The notes beneath the pieces are model-generated. The model saw nothing but the letters and a program-made list of their open reading frames with translations, was not told the DNA's origin and ran no database searches. From a virus, in the IMG/VR virus record IMGVR_UViG_3300029267_000042, positions 1 to 22,966 of that record: 22,966 nucleotides of DNA; one strand, given 5' to 3'. Of this stretch, positions 21,884 through 22,966 are shown one piece after another. The position numbers and the translations under genes are program-made. Position 1 is the first letter of the stretch. The number at the start of each line of letters is the position of its first letter.

Positions 21884-22966
21884 GTTGTTATTGAACTCTA
21901 TTGATACCGATTATGCTATCGGAAAGTTTCGTGATTACTATGACAACTTTGATCGCATTGATGGGTACTTTCGGGATCGAAAGAAGGAGAGACTGGAGGG
22001 GGTCACTCCTTCTCTCTTTCCCGTTGAGAATGAGTTCTTTCATGATTTCACTATGAATCCAATGGACATGAACTTTGCTGTGACTGAAACATCGAAGGAA
22101 GTCTACGACAATTTGTTTTGTCAGGTTTCTTCGTTTCCCGCTGATGACAATCCTGGCAAGAATGTTCGATTCATTATCAAGGAAACAAATACCAACACAA
22201 TTGCTGGCTTTGTTCGGTTGGGATCTCCGACGATCAATAGTGCCCCTCGAAACAAGATGTTGAATCGAACACCAGATTTGACGGCATTGAATCGTCACTT
22301 CATCATGGGGTTTCATATTGTACCAGCACAACCATTTGGATTTAATTATCTCGGCGGTAAACTATTGACCATGATCTGTTGTTCGCACTTCACTCGACGT
22401 TACATCGACAAGAAGTACAACACCGAGATTTGTGCTTTTGAAACTACATCTTTATATGGAAATCTAAAGGGTTGTAGTCAGTACGATGGTATGAAACCAT
22501 ATCTTCGAAACGTAGGATTGACCGATAGTAAGTTTCTCTTAACTATGGCGGATCAGTGGTACAGAGAACTGAACGAGTGGTTCATCAATCGAAACGGTGG
22601 CGAACCTCTGGTGAAGAAGGAGGCCTCCAGTCGTAAGTTGAAAACTCAGACGAAGATGATTGCAATCATCAAGGCCAGTCTTCGTTCACTGGGTCGCACG
22701 CAGGATCTGAAGGACTTTGATGACTTCATCAAGCGTGCCATTGGTTTGAATACACAAAAGTTGCAATACTTTTCAGATTATGGGTTCTCGAATGTGGTTG
22801 ATTATGTGAATGGCAAGGCAGATTCTCTAGAGAAGAAACCAAACTTTGATAATTATGAACTGGAAAATGCAATCAACTGGTGGAAGAAAAAAGCACAAAA
22901 AAGGTTTGACAATCTAAATGCTGATGGTAGAATTCGACATGAGATGGAAGTCTGGAAGTCAGACAA
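21861..22966 (+). CDS. DUF4338/DruA-like protein, partial (runs off window)
   Basis: This frame stays open for 368 codons to the window end. Its central region (residues 103-220) resembles the DUF4338 family that includes DruA of the Druantia defence system: NTIAGFVRLGSP and APRNKML, then LNRHFIMGFHIVPAQPFGFN, LGGKLLTMICC, FETTSLYGNLKG and the MKPYLRNVG end. Similar proteins with 'PFGYNFLGGKL' and 'TTSLYG' motifs occur in T4-like marine phages without known function. The ATG at 21861 overlaps the GroES-like gene by 23 bases and lacks a clear ribosome binding site; TTG at 21876 has GGAG at 21865-21868 and is an alternative. The C-terminal part (after 260) is basic and helical. It occupies the usual position of gp62 but does not resemble it. 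Confidence 0.6.
   Translation, partial: MRRLALAELLLNSIDTDYAIGKFRDYYDNFDRIDGYFRDRKKERLEGVTPSLFPVENEFFHDFTMNPMDMNFAVTETSKEVYDNLFCQVSSFPADDNPGKNVRFIIKETNTNTIAGFVRLGSPTINSAPRNKMLNRTPDLTALNRHFIMGFHIVPAQPFGFNYLGGKLLTMICCSHFTRRYIDKKYNTEICAFETTSLYGNLKGCSQYDGMKPYLRNVGLTDSKFLLTMADQWYRELNEWFINRNGGEPLVKKEASSRKLKTQTKMIAIIKASLRSLGRTQDLKDFDDFIKRAIGLNTQKLQYFSDYGFSNVVDYVNGKADSLEKKPNFDNYELENAINWWKKKAQKRFDNLNADGRIRHEMEVWKSD

Noticed and set aside
21888-22331. A 147-codon minus-strand frame opposite the DruA-like gene
   Set aside because: The plus-strand frame is open for 368 codons with family-like motifs; the minus frame shows none.
1-22966. tRNA genes, CRISPR arrays, insertion sequences, homing endonucleases
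   Set aside because: I looked for cloverleaf-like, spaced-repeat and transposase or endonuclease signatures and saw none; gaps between genes are too small for most of these.

Overview
The window reads as part of the genome of a strictly lytic, T4-type contractile-tailed bacteriophage. All protein genes lie on the plus strand, mostly a few bases apart or overlapping (ATGA, TAATG, TGATG), and the gene order follows the T4 core: sheath (18, partial), tail tube (19), portal (20), prohead core, prohead protease (21), scaffold (22), major capsid (23), a tail-tube-like protein, uvsY, uvsW, late sigma factor 55, 47, 46, RNase H, clamp 45 and clamp loader 44. The order 23 - tail protein - uvsY - uvsW - 55 - 47 - hypothetical - 46 - 45 - 44 resembles marine or cyanophage-type T4 relatives more than T4 itself. 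No photosynthesis gene, tRNA, integrase, insertion sequence or CRISPR array is visible. The host cannot be identified from this stretch.

Layout. Positions 1-2924 hold the tail and portal genes. Positions 2928-5618 hold an accessory cassette of three genes: an Ig-like structural protein, an unknown protein and a 435-residue protein with 35 cysteines. Positions 5674-9514 hold the capsid assembly block, from prohead core to major capsid protein, closed by a strong intrinsic terminator at 9541-9576. Positions 9605-12120 hold a tail-tube-family protein, the recombination mediator UvsY and the helicase UvsW. Positions 12129-13465 hold an Sm-like protein with an acidic tail and the late sigma factor gp55. 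Positions 13467-19942 hold the gp47/gp46 recombination nuclease, RNase H and several conserved proteins of unknown function. Positions 19939-21883 hold sliding clamp, clamp loader ATPase and a GroES-like co-chaperonin. The window ends inside an open reading frame (21861 onward) that resembles the DUF4338 / DruA family.

Regulation. Matches to the T4 late promoter TATAAATA (692-699, 5632-5639) and the variant CATAAATA (9582-9589, 10624-10631) precede virion genes and uvsW. Two sigma70-like promoters with the same -35 (TTGACT) and a 17-base spacer precede uvsY and gp55, genes that are middle-mode in T4. The uvsY promoter would start transcription at or beside the A of the start codon, and neither uvsY nor uvsW has a convincing ribosome binding site, so leaderless translation is possible.

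How the genes work together. gp55 (with gp45, whose predicted docking motif is at the gp55 C terminus) directs late transcription of the 18-23 block. gp46/47, UvsY, UvsW and RNase H serve recombination-dependent replication. gp44/45 give processivity, and the GroES-like protein probably helps fold gp23. The most novel parts are the DruA-like gene and GroES-like gene where gp62 is usually found, the cysteine-rich cassette, and the Sm-like neighbour of gp55 that may act as a gp33-like coactivator.
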